From: Cellulomonas terrae
Lineage (GTDB): Bacteria; Actinomycetota; Actinomycetes; Actinomycetales; Cellulomonadaceae
Assembly (NCBI RefSeq): GCF_007990265.1
Contig: NZ_BJWH01000003.1
Location: 124,001-188,000, forward strand
Reading direction: 5' to 3'
DNA: 64,000 nt
The stretch's first letter is position 1. Each line of letters starts with the position of its first letter. Positions 42,411-51,707 of the stretch are shown in pieces. The notes beneath the pieces are model-generated. The model made no database searches. It was not told the DNA's origin and saw only the letters and a list, made by a program, of their open reading frames with translations. A program made the translations under genes and the position numbers.

Positions 42411-43172
42411 ATGCGCCTCGCCACCTTCAACATCCTGCACGCGCGCTCGCTCGGCGACGGGCAGGTGGACCTCGACCGGTTCACGGCCGCCGTCCGCGAC
42501 CTCGACGCCGACGTCCTCGCGCTGCAGGAGGTCGACCGTGACCAGCCCCGCTCGCACGGCGCGGACCTGACGGTGCTGGCGGCCGAGGCGATGGGTGCTC
42601 CGGAGCACCGGTTCGCGGCCGTCCTGCACGGTGAGCCCGGCCTCTGGACGGCCGCCACCGGCGACCACCAGCCGGCGACGGCGTCCTACGGCATCGCGCT
42701 GCTGAGCCGTCACCCGGTACGCGAGTGGCGCGTCCTGAAGCTGCCGGTGCTGCGTCGACGGGCACCCGTGATGTGGCCTGGCAACCGCTGGCCGGCCCTC
42801 GTCAGCGACGAGCCCCGCGCTGCCCTGGCTGCGGTCGTCCAGGGGCCCCAGGGGGACGTGACCGTGGTGGCGACGCACCTGACGTTCATCCCCGGGTGGA
42901 GCACCCGCCAGCTGCGCACGCTCGTGTCGCACGTCTCCGGTCTCCCCCGGCCGCTCGTCCTCATGGGCGACCTCAACATCGGGGGCGACCGTCCGGCCCG
43001 CGTGTCGGGCATGCGCGCCCTCGCGACGGCCGCCACGTTCCCCGTGTCGCACCCGCTGCGGCAGCTGGACCACATCCTCGCGGACGGTCCCGTGGAGCCT
43101 GTGGGCGCCGCCCGCGCCATCGACACCGGGTTGTCCGACCACCGCGCGCTCGTCGTCGACGTCACGTACTGA
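42411..43172 (+). CDS. Endonuclease/exonuclease/phosphatase family protein
   Basis: A 253-residue EEP-superfamily phosphodiesterase: MRLATFNILHARSLGDGQVDL, the metal-binding Glu in VLALQEVDRDQPRS, the catalytic region MGDLNIGGDRP, and the terminal SDHRALVVDV with its His. No signal peptide, so a cytosolic phosphatase or nuclease; substrate unknown. It converges on the binding-protein gene at a terminator. Confidence 0.86.
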   Translation: MRLATFNILHARSLGDGQVDLDRFTAAVRDLDADVLALQEVDRDQPRSHGADLTVLAAEAMGAPEHRFAAVLHGEPGLWTAATGDHQPATASYGIALLSRHPVREWRVLKLPVLRRRAPVMWPGNRWPALVSDEPRAALAAVVQGPQGDVTVVATHLTFIPGWSTRQLRTLVSHVSGLPRPLVLMGDLNIGGDRPARVSGMRALATAATFPVSHPLRQLDHILADGPVEPVGAARAIDTGLSDHRALVVDVTY

Positions 43173-43181
43173 GCGGGCACG

Positions 43182-43219
43182 CCGAAGGCCGGCGCGGAAT
43201 GCTCCGCACCGGCCTCCGG
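43182..43219. terminator. Bidirectional hairpin terminator between EEP gene and binding-protein gene
   Basis: 17-bp stem with two mismatches (CCGAAGGCCGGCGCGGA / TCCGCACCGGCCTCCGG) and a 4-nt loop in the 65-bp convergent gap. Confidence 0.78.
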
Positions 43220-43237
43220 TCAGTCGTGCAGGCGGGG

Positions 43238-44503
43238 TCAGCCGACCTCGCCGAACTCCGACTTCGTGAACGTGTACTTGTTGTCGGCACCGAACGTGTA
43301 GACGCCGATGTACGCGGACGACGGGTCGTTGTCCGCGTTGAACGGACCGACACCCGACTGGGCCTCGTAGTCGATGTCCTCGCCGGCGTCGAGCAGCTCG
43401 ACGCACTCCTCGAACGTGGCGCACTTCTCGCCGCCGTCGGCACCGGAGACCGCAGCCATGTTGGCCTGGATGGTCTCGCCGTCCGTGGCGCCACCCTTCA
43501 CGGCCGCGAGGGCCGCGAGGATCGTCGCGTCGTAGGACTCCGGCGCGTACGAGAAGTCCGTCAGACCGTCGTTCACCTCGAGGAGGCGGGCCTGGAACTC
43601 GTCGCTCGGGAAGGCGCCCGGCAGCGTGCCCTGCGCGCCCTCGAGGAGGCCGGCCTGGAACTCCTCGCCGAACTGCGTGAGGTTGCCGTCGACGAAGTAG
43701 ACCTTCGACATGTCGTACCCCTGAGCGGCGAGCTCGGAGACGATCAGCGGGGTCTGCGTGGTGAAGGCGATGATCGCGATCGCGTCGGGGCTCGTGGCGA
43801 GCGCACCGCTGACGATCGTGTTGAAGTTCGTCTCGTTCGGGTCGAACTCCTGACCGGCGGTCCCGTAGGACAGCGTGGCGCCTGCCTCCGTGACGACGGA
43901 CTCGACGACGTTGCGCAGCGACGTGCCGTAGTCGTCGTTGAAGACGATGACGCCGGGGTTCACCGCGCCGTCACCGAGGATCAGGTTGGCGAGCGCCGCA
44001 CCCTGGACCGTGTCCGGCGGAGCGGTCCGGAAGTAGAAGTCGCTGTAGCCCGAGAGGTCCGTCGCGGTGTTGGCCGGCGAGATCTGGACGATGTTCGCGC
44101 CCGTGATGTCGTCGATCACGTTGCGGGTCACCGAGGACGACGCCGCACCGATGATGACCGAGACGTCCTGGCTGATGAGGTCCTGCACCGACTGGGTGGC
44201 GACCTCGGCGTGCTCGGCGTCGGAGGAGTCCGTGTGCTCGACCTGGACGTCCTGGCCGAGGACACCGCCTGCGGCGTTGATGTCCTGGACCGCGAGGTCC
44301 ACGCCCGCGATCTCGGGCGGGCCGAGCTGGGCGAGCGAACCGGTCTGCGGGAGGAGCGTGCCGATGATCAGCGGGCTGCCGGACTCGGCGCTGGCGCCGT
44401 CTGTCGCGTCGTCGCCGCTGTCGCCGGAGCTGCAGGCGGCGAGAACCAGCGCGGCTGCGCCGGCCAGGGCCGCGGCCCGAACTGCGTGTGTCGAACGAAT
44501 CAT
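43238..44503 (-). CDS. Branched-chain amino acid-type ABC transporter substrate-binding lipoprotein
   Basis: A 421-residue periplasmic-binding-protein type 1 (LivJ/LivK-like) lipoprotein: signal with lipobox LVLAACSSG, then a disordered acidic linker and the mature domain (PLIIGTLLPQTGSLAQLG, GGVLGQDVQVEHTDSS, VIIGAASSSVTRNVIDDI, FNDDYGTSLRNVV). It is the obvious binding protein for livHMGF, although it lies 1.5 kb away on the other strand and must be transcribed separately. The substrate could be branched-chain amino acids, but related proteins bind urea or other amides. Confidence 0.9.
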   Translation of the reverse strand: MIRSTHAVRAAALAGAAALVLAACSSGDSGDDATDGASAESGSPLIIGTLLPQTGSLAQLGPPEIAGVDLAVQDINAAGGVLGQDVQVEHTDSSDAEHAEVATQSVQDLISQDVSVIIGAASSSVTRNVIDDITGANIVQISPANTATDLSGYSDFYFRTAPPDTVQGAALANLILGDGAVNPGVIVFNDDYGTSLRNVVESVVTEAGATLSYGTAGQEFDPNETNFNTIVSGALATSPDAIAIIAFTTQTPLIVSELAAQGYDMSKVYFVDGNLTQFGEEFQAGLLEGAQGTLPGAFPSDEFQARLLEVNDGLTDFSYAPESYDATILAALAAVKGGATDGETIQANMAAVSGADGGEKCATFEECVELLDAGEDIDYEAQSGVGPFNADNDPSSAYIGVYTFGADNKYTFTKSEFGEVG

Positions 44504-44702
44504 GCGTGGTACCCCTCTGTGAAGTACTGCGATCCGCAGAGCCCGGTAGGGCTCCTGCAGGTATGGCGCGAAAGTACTCATTGTTTGTGTCCGCGATGTG
44601 AATCGACATGTCTCAGGGCGTGTTGTTGCCGAGTTGTGACCAACCGGTAACTTCCGAACTGGACAGGTGCCCGACAGATCCCGGAGCGCCCGGACACGAC
44701 GA

Positions 44703-44731
44703 AGGCCGGCCCGGATCACCCGGACCGGCCT
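44703..44731 (-). terminator. Hairpin terminator after the ANTAR regulator gene
   Basis: 12-bp stem with one mismatch (AGGCCGGCCCGG / CCGGACCGGCCT), beginning 13 bp beyond the stop on the minus strand. It stands between this gene and the binding-protein promoter region (44504-44702). Confidence 0.7.
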
Positions 44732-44743
44732 CGTCGACGCGCG

Positions 44744-45433
44744 TCAGGAGGACGCGCCACCGACCTGCTCGATGACCGCGTCGGCCACCTCGCGCATGGT
44801 CAGGCGGCGGTCCATCGACGTCTTCTGGATCCAGCGGAACGACTCCGGCTCGGTCAAGCCCATCTTGGTCATGAGCAGACCCTTCGCCCGGTCCACGCGC
44901 TTGCGCGTCTCGAAGCGCTCCGCCAGGTCCGCGACCTCGGACTCGAGCGCGCTGATCTGCGCGTACCGCGAGATCGCGATCTCCACCGCGGGCAGCAGGT
45001 CCGCCGGGCTGAACGGCTTGATCACGTACGCCATCGCACCGGCGTCGCGCGCCCGCTCGACGAGCTCCTTCTGGGAGAACGCCGTCAGCAGGACCACCGG
45101 CGCCAGGTGCAGCTTGCCGATGCGCTCGGCGGCCGAGATGCCGTCGAGGACGGGCATCTTCACGTCCATCACGACGACGTCGGGCTTCAGGTCCGTGACG
45201 AGCTGCACGGCCTGCTCGCCGTCACCGGCCTCCCCGACGACGTCGAAGCCCGCGTCCCGCAGCGTCTCGACGACGTCCATGCGGATCAGCGCCTCGTCCT
45301 CCGCGACGACAGCACGCCGCGCCGCACGAGCCGGGGCAGGGGTCGTCGGCTCGCCCGTCGGAGCCGGAGTGCTCAGGTCCAGGGCGTCGGGGGCCGTCGC
45401 CTCGGTGGGTTCGGGGGTCGCGTCGGTGCTCAC
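44744..45433 (-). CDS. ANTAR-domain response regulator (PdtaR-like)
   Basis: A 229-residue response regulator. After a ~38-residue Pro/Ala/Thr-rich leader comes a receiver domain (AVVAEDEALIRMDVVETLRDAGF; phosphoacceptor Asp in VVVMDVKMPVLDG; TAFSQ; VIKPF), then an ANTAR domain that binds RNA hairpins and blocks termination (ETRKRVDRAKGLLMTKMGLTEPESFRWIQ). This matches actinobacterial PdtaR. GTG 45433 is chosen for the start. The cognate histidine kinase PdtaS is not in the window. Confidence 0.9.
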   Translation of the reverse strand: MSTDATPEPTEATAPDALDLSTPAPTGEPTTPAPARAARRAVVAEDEALIRMDVVETLRDAGFDVVGEAGDGEQAVQLVTDLKPDVVVMDVKMPVLDGISAAERIGKLHLAPVVLLTAFSQKELVERARDAGAMAYVIKPFSPADLLPAVEIAISRYAQISALESEVADLAERFETRKRVDRAKGLLMTKMGLTEPESFRWIQKTSMDRRLTMREVADAVIEQVGGASS

Positions 45434-45545
45434 GTGCACAGAGTAGTGGCCGTGCCCGCTCCCTTCGCGGTGGTTGCCCTGTGAGGCAGCCCACGCGGGC
45501 GCTTTCGGACGTAGCCTCGAGTGGACCGTCCGAGGAGGCCCGACG

Positions 45546-46508
45546 ATGCGCAGCCACCGATCCGTCCGAGCGGCCCTCGCCGCACTGCTCCTGCTCGGGC
45601 TCGCCGTCCCCACGGCGAACGCCCACGACACGCCGACGGAGTACCTGCTGGATCCCGCCGGCACCGCCGCCGCGGCGATCTTCCCCGAAGGCATCGCCGC
45701 CCGCGGAGACACCTTCTACGTCGGCAGCACCACCGACGGCACCGTGTACCGGGGCGACCTGCGCTCCCCCACCGCGACACCCTTCCTGCCCGGCGGCGCC
45801 GACGGCCGCACGTCCGCGGTCGGGATGAAGATCGACGGGCGCACCCTGTTCGTCGCCGGTGGCGCCACCGGCCGCGTCTTCGCCTACGACGTGCGCACCC
45901 GAGAGCTCACCGGCACCTGGGAGGTCGAGCAGACCGGCGCACCGACCTTCCTCAACGACATCGCCATCAGCCCGCGCGGTGACGTCTACGTCACCGACTC
46001 CCTGCGTCCGGCGCTCTACCGGATCGACCGGGCGGAGCGTCGCACGGCGTCCGTCGAGACCCTGCCCACCTTCCTCGACTTCACCGGGACCGCCCTGACG
46101 TACCAGCCCGGGTTCAACGTCAACGGCATCGTGGTCTCGCACGACGGCCGGTACGCCGTCGTCGCGCAGTCGAACACCGCGACGCTGTACCGCGTAGGCC
46201 TGCGCGACCGGAGCGTCACCCGCATCGACGGCGTCACCGTCGCCGGCGACGGGCTCGTCCTCGCCGGGCGCACCCTCTACGCCGTCGAGCGTCAGGGAGA
46301 CGTCGGGTACATCGTCACGATCGCTCTCGACCGCAGGCTGACGGCCGGCACCGTCCTCTCCCGCACCACCGACCCCGGTTTCGACGACCCGACCACCGCT
46401 GCCCTCGTCGGACGGTCGCTGCTCGTCGTGAACAGCCAGTTCGGGGAGCGTTCCTCCGGCGAGACACCCGGACCGTTCACCGTGAGCCGCGTCCGCGCGC
46501 CGAGGTGA
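45546..46508 (+). CDS. Secreted SMP-30/gluconolactonase-like beta-propeller protein
   Basis: A 320-residue exported protein: signal peptide (ALAALLLLGLAVPTANA, cleavage after ~26) followed by repeated beta-propeller blades (IFPEGIAARGDTFYVGSTTDGTVYRG, FLNDIAISPRGDVYVTDSLRPALYRI, NVNGIVVSHDGRYAVVAQSNTATLYRV). This is the SMP-30/LRE type fold; no lactonase activity can be assigned. It lies 28 bp before the tRNA on the same strand. Confidence 0.82.
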   Translation: MRSHRSVRAALAALLLLGLAVPTANAHDTPTEYLLDPAGTAAAAIFPEGIAARGDTFYVGSTTDGTVYRGDLRSPTATPFLPGGADGRTSAVGMKIDGRTLFVAGGATGRVFAYDVRTRELTGTWEVEQTGAPTFLNDIAISPRGDVYVTDSLRPALYRIDRAERRTASVETLPTFLDFTGTALTYQPGFNVNGIVVSHDGRYAVVAQSNTATLYRVGLRDRSVTRIDGVTVAGDGLVLAGRTLYAVERQGDVGYIVTIALDRRLTAGTVLSRTTDPGFDDPTTAALVGRSLLVVNSQFGERSSGETPGPFTVSRVRAPR

Positions 46509-46536
46509 CGTCCACGCCGGGCTATCCTGCTGCACG

Positions 46537-46610
46537 GCCCCGATAGCCCAACCGGCAGAGGCGTTCGGCTCAAACCCGATCCAGTGTGGGTTCGAATCCC
46601 ACTCGGGGCA
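46537..46610 (+). tRNA. tRNA with CAA (Leu) anticodon but class I architecture
   Basis: A 74-nt cloverleaf with a perfect 7-bp acceptor stem (GCCCCGA/TCGGGGC), a 3-bp D stem (GCC/GGC), anticodon stem of four pairs with a T-T mismatch at 27-43, loop CTCAAAC (anticodon CAA), a 5-nt variable loop and T arm GTGGG-TTCGAAT-CCCAC; discriminator A, followed by CC but not CCA. Normal bacterial tRNA-Leu is class II with a long variable arm, so the leucine label rests on the anticodon only. It may be a minor or specialised tRNA. Confidence 0.85.
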
Positions 46611-46791
46611 CCGTGTTCTCGAAGGTCGAAGCCTGTGTCGGCACGCAACCCCGATCTTGTCCGCCAGCCGTACATCGGCACCGCCGCCGTCGCGCTGCGG
46701 CCCTCGACGCAGGCCCGGTCGCCGGCACGTCGAGCACGACCTGTCAGGTGGGCGCACCGGGACTCCCGGGCGGGCTCGCCGACTCCTGGGC

Positions 46792-49700
46792 TCAGTAGGG
46801 CTCGGGCGCCGGTGTCATCCCCCACGGCACGGCGTCCACGCCGGCCTCCCGGCACGCCGCCCGGTAGGCCCTGTACAGCGGGCCGGACGCCGCGCCACGA
46901 ACGAACGAGGCCGCGCGCCGGATCTCGAACTCGAGGGCGAACGGCGCGTCGTCCGCCGGGGACAGGCCCTCCAGTGCCCTCAAGAAGTATCCGGCCACCT
47001 CCTCGCTACCCCCGCCGAGTGCCGAGGTGAGCACCCCCAGCCGCGCGTCGATGCGCGCGGCGAGGTCGGAGTCCGCGACGAGCGACGCCGCCTCGGCCGC
47101 CTTCTGCATGCGGCGAAGGCCCTCGGCGGGGTCCGTGCTGGCCTCCCGCATGCCGAGCCACAGCTCGACCTGCGCCCGGATCGCGGGATCGGGGTCGGGC
47201 GTTGCTGCGGCAGCACGCAACACCTCGAGCGCCGCATGAGGCGCTCCGGCATTCTCGTGCGCCTCGGCGGCCACCATCGCCGGTGTGAGGTACGGCGACC
47301 AGCCGGCGGCGTCGAGCACCTCGTGCAGCCGCACGGCCTCCTCGGCGCGACCGCCCGCGACGGCGTCCGCCAGCTGGGACCGCGCCACATCGTGCAGCGC
47401 GATCGTCGCCTCTGGATCGAACGCTGTCCCGACGAGCTGCTGGTAGGCGGTGTATGCCTCCGCGAGGTCCCCGCGCTCCCGCAGGCGTCGCGCGTGCACC
47501 ACCCCGAGCGCGAGGACCGCCCACGGGTCGTGCGCGTAGCGCTCGACGATCTCGCCGGCTTCGGCATCCCCGTCGGTCTTGCGGCCCGGCGCCGCGCCGG
47601 CGACGAGCGCACGTGCCTGAGCCAGCACGTCCGCAGCCGCGGCCCGGGCCGGGTCGGTGCGCAGCCACGCCTCGGCGTCGGACCAGTGGTACTCGGCCTC
47701 GCGCAGCTCGCCGTCACTGGCTGCCAGGCCCACCACGCTCGCTGCGTGACGTAGGGCGTCGTCGGTACGTCCGAGGCAGGCCTCGACGACGACGACCGGC
47801 AGCACGTGCTCCACGTCGACGAGGTGCTCGCTGAGCTCGGGCAGGAGCGCGGCGGCCTCGTCCAGCCGACCCAGCAGCGCCAGTGCGTTCACGCGGCGCA
47901 GCGCGGCGGCACGGTCCGCGGGGTCCGACGCCGCTATCTGCTCGAGGTCGGCCCGGGCCTCCTCCAGCTCGCCCCGGCGGGTGTGCACGGCGTGCCGGAC
48001 GACCTGGGCGGACGTTGGGTTCCACGGCGTCGGTCCGGGCACCGTGAGATCGTGTGCCGCCGCCTCGTTGCCCTCGTCGCGCAGCTCCGCCCACGCGCGC
48101 ACGAACTGACTCTGGGCGTCGTCGCCGACTCCTTCCGCCGCAAGCACCCGGAGCGCCTCGCGCGGTCGGTTGTCGCGCGCGAGGTCGACCACGTACTCCC
48201 AGCGGGCCTCGGAGTCGTGCGGATCGAGCTCGAGCGCCTTGGCGCGCGACTGCCGGGCGGCGTCGGTGAGCCCGACAGTCTGCAGGAGCCGGGCGTCCGT
48301 CGCCCAGGAGCCCGGCGATCCGGGCTCGAGACACAGCGCCTTCTCGATCCGGACGACGGCCTCCCAGAGCGACGAGCTGACCGGCCGGACCGCGAAGACG
48401 CTCAGTCCCTGGTCCTCGTCGGGCGCGCTCGCGTCGAGGTCCTCGAGGATGTTGGCACCGCTCCAGTAGACCCACGACTCGTTCTCCGAGGGCGCAGCGG
48501 TACGGGCCAGCCACGCGGACCAGTGCTGCTCTGCCTCGACCATCCACTCGTGGGCCGGTGGCCCGCCACCCCGCCACGCGCGCAGCCGCAGCATCTCGGC
48601 GAGATACCAGCCGGCCAGCGGCAGGTCGGGTGTGCCGTCCACGAGCCCACGCAGCAGAGCGAGCGTCTGCTCCGCGTCGTCGTCCCACGCACTGGGGTCC
48701 ACGCTCCAGGCGCCGCGCTTGGCGACCTCGTAGAGCGACTCTCTGATCGCGTCGACATCGGCATCGAGGGACTGGAGCGCCTGGGCACGCGTCAGGTACA
48801 CGGCGCTCTCGGGGTACGGCTCCGGTCCGCTGACACCCCGGGCGAGCGCGTCGTCGCAGGAGCGCAGAGCCTCCTCGACGAGGCCCGCGTGCAGCTGCGC
48901 TGCGGCGAGCTCCCGCAGGTACAGCCCGGTGGCGAGACGCAGGGTGACCCGCTCCGGCCACGCCAGGCGGCGTATGCCCCACCGCGCGAAGCCGGCGCAG
49001 TACTGCTCTGCTGCGACCGCCAGGTCGCCGGCGGCCTCGGCGACGGCAGCGAGCGCGATCGGCCCGTCGCCGGGCTGGTACTCGTCCTCCGCGGCGATCC
49101 GTGCATGCGACCGGGCCTGGTCGATCTCCCCCCGGCGCAGCAGCGCCGCAGACATCTCGACTCGCAGGCGCGAGTCGTCGTGCACGTCCAGACGCCTCAG
49201 CAGCACGGCCTCGGCCTCGGCCATCCGCAGCGAGGCCTCGTGGGTGAGAGCGAGCAGGAGCGCGAGCTCGTCCTCGATGTTCGCCGACGATCCGGTCTTC
49301 CGGGTGCTGCCGCCGAGCACCGAGAGCAGCTCCACGATGTCGTCGCCTGAGGCGTCCGAGTCACCGGTGTCCAGGTGGTGTGTGAGTCGGCGCAGCAGAG
49401 CGAGGACCTGGGCGCTGCGCTCGTCGGGGGCGGGTTCGGCGGTCTGGGACGAGTCGTGCCCGGGCTCGCCGACGAGGTCGAGCAGCTCCCCAGCGGTGGG
49501 CGTTCCCGCGGCGGACAGGGTCGAGACCCACTCGGCGACGAGCAGCCGGTCGGCCCGCCGGGGGTCGGCGCCGGCAGCCCGGCGCAGCCTGCGCGCGACG
49601 GAGGCCAGGCCATCGTGCTCGTACCGTCGGCGGAGCGCCGCGAGCTCGCTCGCCGTGTCGCACCGGGCAGCCAGGGCGTCGAGGAGTCCTCGGGCCTCGT

Positions 49701-49869
49701 CGATGGCGTTGCGCAACCTCGGGAGCGCGCCGTCCGCGTCGGCGACGTCGAGGAGCCGGTCCAGGGGCGCGGCGACCACGTCCGTGACCGCGGACCTGAT
49801 CTGCTCGAGCCCCTCCCGGACCGCGTCCAGGGGGTCGGGCGCCACCGCTGCGTCGTGGTCCGTGGTCAT
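46792..49869 (-). CDS. Large alpha-helical repeat (TPR-like) protein of the trypsin-CHAT operon
   Basis: A 1025-residue, Ala/Glu/Leu-rich protein with no signal or membrane segment. From ~200 to ~980 it is a run of helical hairpins with TPR-like spacing, for example AALRRVNALALLGRLDEAAALLPEL, GDLAVAAEQYCAGFARWG and EARADLEQIAASDPADRAAALRR. The N-terminal ~180 residues form a separate helical domain (AVREGLEQIRSAVTDVVAAPL). No nucleotide-binding or catalytic motif was found. It follows the trypsin-CHAT gene with a 4-bp overlap and is the last gene of the operon, so a scaffold, sensor or target-recruiting role is inferred. Confidence 0.78.
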   Translation of the reverse strand: MTTDHDAAVAPDPLDAVREGLEQIRSAVTDVVAAPLDRLLDVADADGALPRLRNAIDEARGLLDALAARCDTASELAALRRRYEHDGLASVARRLRRAAGADPRRADRLLVAEWVSTLSAAGTPTAGELLDLVGEPGHDSSQTAEPAPDERSAQVLALLRRLTHHLDTGDSDASGDDIVELLSVLGGSTRKTGSSANIEDELALLLALTHEASLRMAEAEAVLLRRLDVHDDSRLRVEMSAALLRRGEIDQARSHARIAAEDEYQPGDGPIALAAVAEAAGDLAVAAEQYCAGFARWGIRRLAWPERVTLRLATGLYLRELAAAQLHAGLVEEALRSCDDALARGVSGPEPYPESAVYLTRAQALQSLDADVDAIRESLYEVAKRGAWSVDPSAWDDDAEQTLALLRGLVDGTPDLPLAGWYLAEMLRLRAWRGGGPPAHEWMVEAEQHWSAWLARTAAPSENESWVYWSGANILEDLDASAPDEDQGLSVFAVRPVSSSLWEAVVRIEKALCLEPGSPGSWATDARLLQTVGLTDAARQSRAKALELDPHDSEARWEYVVDLARDNRPREALRVLAAEGVGDDAQSQFVRAWAELRDEGNEAAAHDLTVPGPTPWNPTSAQVVRHAVHTRRGELEEARADLEQIAASDPADRAAALRRVNALALLGRLDEAAALLPELSEHLVDVEHVLPVVVVEACLGRTDDALRHAASVVGLAASDGELREAEYHWSDAEAWLRTDPARAAAADVLAQARALVAGAAPGRKTDGDAEAGEIVERYAHDPWAVLALGVVHARRLRERGDLAEAYTAYQQLVGTAFDPEATIALHDVARSQLADAVAGGRAEEAVRLHEVLDAAGWSPYLTPAMVAAEAHENAGAPHAALEVLRAAAATPDPDPAIRAQVELWLGMREASTDPAEGLRRMQKAAEAASLVADSDLAARIDARLGVLTSALGGGSEEVAGYFLRALEGLSPADDAPFALEFEIRRAASFVRGAASGPLYRAYRAACREAGVDAVPWGMTPAPEPY

Positions 49870-51707
49870 GGCCCGGCCTTGCCGAGGCTCTTCAGGTCAG
49901 CGGGCCGGGTGAGCGTGATCGGTCCGGGCGACTGTGCGACGAGGACCGGGAAGGCCCACGGCCGGCGTGCCTGCTCGAGACGTGCTCGGCCCCGCTGCAC
50001 AGCGAGGTGCACGGGCTGTCCGGCTCCGACCTCGCGGTAGAAGACCTCGAAGAAGTCGTGGGCCGCGGCCGCGTCGACCGGCAACGGGAAAGCCAGGACC
50101 GCGTGGACGCCGCACTCCAGCAACGCGCGCGCGAAGACGGTGAGGTCCGGAGGCAGCTCGGTGTCCGACACCCGCACCGGCTGCAGGATGACGAGCGCCG
50201 GAGGCGGTTTGTGCTCCGTGAAGATCTGCGCGAACTCAGCCGCGCCCAAGCTCACGAACGGATCGGCGGGGTAGTCGTCGATGTCGACGGCGTCGACCTT
50301 CCCGCGCTCGTCGTCCAGGCTCTGGTAGCGGGCTCGTGCGACGTAGTGCAGCACCGTCGGCCCCGTCCGGAGCAGGTCGCGCAGCGCGGATTCCGTGGGG
50401 TGGTCACCCTCCGTGGCCGAGGTCGGCACGACCGTGGTCTCGCCCGCCTGCTTTGCGCGCCTCGCGATCTCGTCTGCCTCGGCCGCGAGCGTCTGGCGCT
50501 GTTCAGGCGACTCGCCTGGAGAGCGGAACACCACGACGCGCAGAGGCTCCGGCGCCGCGAACGCCTGCGCGGGCTCGACGTGCAGGATCCGGACCAAGGT
50601 CGTCGCGTCGTCGCTCGCGAAGCGCACGCCCGCTGCCAGCACGGGGACCCCGCCCGACACCGGGTCGACGGGCAGGTAGAGCGTCTCCCACGGCAGGTAG
50701 AGCAGATCCTCGTCGACGTCGTCGCGGAAGTGCAGGAGGAGGTCGAGCACGCGGTCGTCCGCGCCGAGCAGGCCGCGCAGTCGCTGCTGCACGTCGTCGG
50801 ACCACAACGTCTTCGCCAACGCCTGGCCGACGACGAGCGACTGCTGCGCCTTCGTGAGCCGGGTGGGGTCGGTGGCCTTGAGCATCCGGAACAGGCGTGC
50901 GACGTCCGGGCGCAGCACGTTGAGGTCGATCCGGACCTCAGCACCCCAGTCCCCGTCGAGCGACGCGGACGTGAGGGAGACGGTCCACCGCTCGTTCTGC
51001 TGACCGATGACCACCAGGAGGTCCCGGGACGGTCCTGCTGGCGGCGCCTGCTCGTCCAGACCGGCGCGCTGCGTCTCGGTCATGCTGTCGCGCCAGCGCC
51101 CGTCGGCCCGTGCGGCGTCCGCGTTCTCGCCCTTGAGCCGCTCGAACACCGCGAAGGCGACGTCGATAGGGACGGCCAGCCCACCGAGGTCGGAGTCGAC
51201 GCTCCGGGACTTGCGGACGACGCCGACGACGGTCCCGGTGCGCAGGTCGAGCAGAGGCGAACCGGAAAGACCTTCCCGAACCTGACCGACCTTCATCTTG
51301 AGCAGTCGGGGCGGACCACCCTCGGTGCCCTCGTACTCGTACGTACCCGGTGTGCCGCCTGGCTTGACCGGAGGGTAGCCGTACGCGAACAAGGCGTCCC
51401 CGATGCGCGGCACGTCGCCGAGGACCACGACGGCCGACTGACGCCCCTTCGCCTCGATGGTCAGCAGCGCGAGGTCGTTCTGGGCGTCGACCTTCGGTGC
51501 GGTGAGCGGGTGCTGCGACGTGCCGGTGCGAGGGTCGACGACATCGATGATCTCCTGTGCGCCGGGCCGGCCCAGGGCGCGCTTGACGACGTGATAGCAC
51601 GTCAGGACCTTGCCGGGGGCGACGAGGAAGCCCGTCCCGGCCACCGCGTGGTCGACGTCGATGCGGACCGTCGCCAGCTCGAGGAGCTTCGCGAGCTCGT
51701 CGTTCAC
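49866..51707 (-). CDS. Trypsin-like serine protease fused to a CHAT (caspase-like) domain
   Basis: A 613-residue cytoplasmic protein with no signal peptide. Residues ~10-190 are a trypsin-fold protease with His39 (LTCYHVV), Asp78 (AQNDLALL) and Ser148 (EGLSGSPLLD), a complete triad. Residues ~230-590 follow the CHAT plan: LLYLPWETLYLP, LRVVVFRSPGESPEQ, and C-terminal ALLECGVHAVLAFPLPVDAA with FYREVGAGQPVHLAVQRGRARL. At the position of the catalytic His (normally HFAGHG) it reads HYVARAR (Arg458), and where LSAC is expected it reads LQPV (Val511), so the CHAT part looks inactive. It is coupled by 4-bp overlaps to a Trypco1 gene and to the repeat-protein gene. Confidence 0.85.
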   Translation of the reverse strand: MNDELAKLLELATVRIDVDHAVAGTGFLVAPGKVLTCYHVVKRALGRPGAQEIIDVVDPRTGTSQHPLTAPKVDAQNDLALLTIEAKGRQSAVVVLGDVPRIGDALFAYGYPPVKPGGTPGTYEYEGTEGGPPRLLKMKVGQVREGLSGSPLLDLRTGTVVGVVRKSRSVDSDLGGLAVPIDVAFAVFERLKGENADAARADGRWRDSMTETQRAGLDEQAPPAGPSRDLLVVIGQQNERWTVSLTSASLDGDWGAEVRIDLNVLRPDVARLFRMLKATDPTRLTKAQQSLVVGQALAKTLWSDDVQQRLRGLLGADDRVLDLLLHFRDDVDEDLLYLPWETLYLPVDPVSGGVPVLAAGVRFASDDATTLVRILHVEPAQAFAAPEPLRVVVFRSPGESPEQRQTLAAEADEIARRAKQAGETTVVPTSATEGDHPTESALRDLLRTGPTVLHYVARARYQSLDDERGKVDAVDIDDYPADPFVSLGAAEFAQIFTEHKPPPALVILQPVRVSDTELPPDLTVFARALLECGVHAVLAFPLPVDAAAAHDFFEVFYREVGAGQPVHLAVQRGRARLEQARRPWAFPVLVAQSPGPITLTRPADLKSLGKAGP

